Shown in pieces: positions 45,620-47,538 of a stretch of DNA of 47,538 bases. The first letter of the stretch is position 1. Each line of letters starts with the position of its first letter. Origin of the DNA: NZWG01 sp964478995. Lineage in GTDB: Bacteria > Fidelibacterota > Marinisomatia > Marinisomatales > UBA1611. Both the position numbers and the translations under genes were made by a program. Below the pieces are notes generated by a model, which was not told the DNA's origin, ran no database searches, and saw only the letters and a program-made list of their open reading frames with translations. The stretch is taken from NCBI GenBank assembly GCA_964478995.1, contig CAYZJY010000003.1:1-47538 (forward strand), given 5' to 3'.

Positions 45620-47197
45620 ATGAAATTTAAATCCATATCAATGATCGCTCTAATTTTATTTGGGATGATATTTGGTCAGTCTGAAGAATTGGACATTGGT
45701 AACACCTCCGCCAGTAGTTCTGTACAGGGAGCATTTGGTGCAGTCACCATTGATGGAAAAATATGGAACCAAATTGCACTAAGACCTGTGATCCCATTTG
45801 GCAAATTATCAGTTGCATTCGACATGGTGTTGTACATTGACCAAGATGGGAACATTCATGATGATGAGTGGGACTTCTCATCAGGAGAAAAGGTAAAGAA
45901 CACAATCATAGACAAGATATACTATGTACGTTACGGGAGTAGGTGGGATAGAAATTATTTCAAGATAGGTGCCTTGGATAACGTGACCATGGGATATGGT
46001 GTCTTGCTGAACAACTATACAAACACGCTATTATATCCCCAAGTCCGCAAAGTTGGCATGGAGTTTAGGACTCAAGCATTTGGTGTCAACATTCATGGGT
46101 TTACCAATGATTTCAAGGAAAACATGGGACTTGCAGGCATGAGATTATCAGCTCCTGTGCAGTATGGCATTACAGCAGGTCTATCTTGGGTTGGGGACAG
46201 AAATCAATATCTGGGTCTTAGGGACTCCGATGGAGATGGACGTCCTGATCTGGTCGATGATTTTCCAACAAATGATAATTGGTGGCTAGACACAGATGGA
46301 GATGGTTGGGCAGATAATGATACCCTGAATGAATTCGATGTTGATGGAGATGGCTGGACGGATTCGAGTTTCACATATCCTCTCTGGGGAATTGTCATTG
46401 ATCCTGATGGGGTCCAAACAAAACCAGAGCCGATCAACATTAAAAAGGAATCAGAGTCATTCAACTCCTTCGCTCTTGATCTTGGGATGCCCATACTGAG
46501 AGACGGCAAGATATCTCTTGATGTCTATTCCCAATATGCAGCCTTATTAGGAAAGACGATCGATCCAGAGGAGGATGAAGAGGAGGATGCTGGTTATGGC
46601 ATAATACCTTTTGGACTCTCTGCAAGATTTGGCCCGGCTAGGTTCAACTTTGAGTTTAGAATGATCCCGAAGGGTAATTTCGAATTTGGTTATTTTGATC
46701 GTTCTTATGAGGTAGAGCGTGCAACTTTCCAGAGCATAACGGGCAATCAAGGTACGATTATCACAAAATCAAAGAAACTAGGTACATATGGCAAGCAAAA
46801 TGGGTTCTACTCATCATTGAATATCGGCCTTGGGAGTCTATTTGATTCAGGATTGGCATTTCAAAATCTTAATGGCGAGCAATACGATTCTGAGACCGAT
46901 TCCTTTCAGGATGCATCAAATCAAAGTTTTACTGCCATATTGAAGTTAAAGAAAGCAATTAGTAAAATTGAAAAAGCATCGTGGTTCTACCAACAAAGAA
47001 ATGTGCCGAATCCTTTTGATTTTGAATACTCTGAGTCAACCATAATGGGTTACAACATTGGTCTCAAACTAGGCAATGGAATGGTGTTGACCTATGTATT
47101 TCGACGAACCTTTCAAGACATGAATGGGGATGGTGATGTGTTGGACAAGGATGAAATGATCAATATGACAAGCGTGGAGACAAGTTTCTCTTTTTGA
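45620..47197 (+). CDS. outer-membrane barrel-like protein with calcium-type Asp/Gly repeats
   Basis: A 525-residue exported protein. The signal ends near FGQS (about 21). The chain has many amphipathic strands with aromatic girdle residues and ends in VETSFSF, the terminal Phe expected for a barrel. At about 196-245, a loop between strands carries DSDGDGRPD, DTDGDGWAD and DVDGDGWTD, thrombospondin-type-3-like calcium motifs; similar DMNGDGDVLDKDE is near the end. It could be a porin or transporter with a calcium-stabilised surface loop. I do not recognise a specific family. It precedes alaS by only 1 base, an unusual partner that suggests simple packing. Confidence 0.75.
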   Translation: MKFKSISMIALILFGMIFGQSEELDIGNTSASSSVQGAFGAVTIDGKIWNQIALRPVIPFGKLSVAFDMVLYIDQDGNIHDDEWDFSSGEKVKNTIIDKIYYVRYGSRWDRNYFKIGALDNVTMGYGVLLNNYTNTLLYPQVRKVGMEFRTQAFGVNIHGFTNDFKENMGLAGMRLSAPVQYGITAGLSWVGDRNQYLGLRDSDGDGRPDLVDDFPTNDNWWLDTDGDGWADNDTLNEFDVDGDGWTDSSFTYPLWGIVIDPDGVQTKPEPINIKKESESFNSFALDLGMPILRDGKISLDVYSQYAALLGKTIDPEEDEEEDAGYGIIPFGLSARFGPARFNFEFRMIPKGNFEFGYFDRSYEVERATFQSITGNQGTIITKSKKLGTYGKQNGFYSSLNIGLGSLFDSGLAFQNLNGEQYDSETDSFQDASNQSFTAILKLKKAISKIEKASWFYQQRNVPNPFDFEYSESTIMGYNIGLKLGNGMVLTYVFRRTFQDMNGDGDVLDKDEMINMTSVETSFSF

Positions 47198-47198
47198 C

Positions 47199-47538
47199 AT
47201 GAATTCAAAAGAAATAAGACAATCTTTCATAAACTATTTTGAGAGCAAGGGGCACAAATTTACCCGTAGTTCCTCAGTCGTGCCAATAGATGACCCAACC
47301 CTGCTGTTCACAAATGCTGGTATGAATCAGTTTAAACCTATCTTTTTGGATCAGGTTCAGGCGGAACACTCAAGAGCGGTCAATAGTCAAAAATGCATTA
47401 GAGTCTCTGGTAAGCATAATGATCTGGAAGAGGTAGGCGTAGATACCTTTCACCACACATTCTTTGAGATGTTGGGTAATTGGTCTTTTGGAGACTACTA
47501 TATGAAAGAAGCAATAGAATGGGCCTGTGATCTTTTTA
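47199..47538 (+). CDS. alaS: alanyl-tRNA synthetase, N-terminal fragment
   Basis: Only the first 113 or so residues are in the window; the gene runs off the right edge. The start MNSKEIRQSFINYF is followed by FESKGHK, PTLLFTNAGMNQFK (class II motif 1 region, about 36-49) and HHTFFEMLGNWSFGDY (about 84-100), which are diagnostic for AlaRS. The enzyme attaches alanine to tRNA-Ala in the cytoplasm. It starts 1 base after the stop of the barrel gene. Assignment is secure even though partial. Confidence 0.96.
   Translation, partial: MNSKEIRQSFINYFESKGHKFTRSSSVVPIDDPTLLFTNAGMNQFKPIFLDQVQAEHSRAVNSQKCIRVSGKHNDLEEVGVDTFHHTFFEMLGNWSFGDYYMKEAIEWACDLF

Overview
The window looks like a chromosomal segment of a Gram-negative (diderm), probably marine, bacterium of the FCB superphylum. 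My best guess is Candidatus Neomarinimicrobiota (Marinimicrobia/SAR406). The reasons are moderate-to-low GC, very short intergenic gaps, many large secreted proteins ending in a FlgD-like/type IX-type sorting domain with a PNPFNP-like signature, a secretin and predicted outer-membrane barrels, and one intergenic match to the Bacteroidetes-type promoter. The phylum is an inference; no rRNA is present.

Layout. (1) 1-1532, minus strand: a three-gene proton-translocating NAD(P) transhydrogenase operon (pntAA-pntAB-pntB; pntB runs off the left edge). (2) 1654-9181, plus: three secreted proteins with C-terminal sorting domains (a duplicated beta-helix protein, a small unknown, and a giant M6 metalloprotease with RTX-like repeats), closed by a hairpin terminator. 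(3) 9313-24242, plus: a compact, almost complete type IV pilus operon, in the order pilin, pilT, three prepilin-like minor proteins, pilM-N-O-P-like-Q, a large Ig-like lipoprotein, pilB, pilC and a shortened prepilin peptidase. A C25-type protein ending in a dockerin follows 8 bases later (24251-27841). (4) 27865-33510, plus: poly-gamma-glutamate synthesis genes pgsB-pgsC-pgsW, followed in overlapping frames by an uncharacterised periplasmic protein, a predicted outer-membrane barrel and an LVIVD-repeat lipoprotein. (5) 33543-43139, plus: a secreted beta-propeller-like protein, an M14 carboxypeptidase, a second C25-type protein, a glutaredoxin and a coiled-coil envelope protein. (6) 43147-45543, minus: an AMIN-like protein, a 36-residue membrane protein and a secreted HExxH metalloprotease. 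(7) 45620-47538, plus: a barrel-like outer-membrane protein with calcium-type Asp/Gly repeats, then the start of alaS.

How it fits together. Much of the window builds and decorates the cell surface: pili for adhesion and twitching, an anionic poly-gamma-glutamate product, and exported proteases that could digest protein or peptide particles. Calcium-type loops recur in at least five exported proteins. The most likely undescribed system is the poly-gamma-glutamate cluster. It lacks an obvious pgsA/capA and instead carries three overlapping genes for a periplasmic, an outer-membrane and a lipoprotein component, which could make up a Gram-negative export or anchoring route. Second candidates are the EF-hand-bearing Ig-like lipoprotein inside the pilus operon and the two C25-type proteins whose catalytic His position is occupied by an aromatic residue.

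No tRNA, rRNA, CRISPR array, insertion sequence or phage gene was seen. No gap without a gene exceeds about 135 bases.
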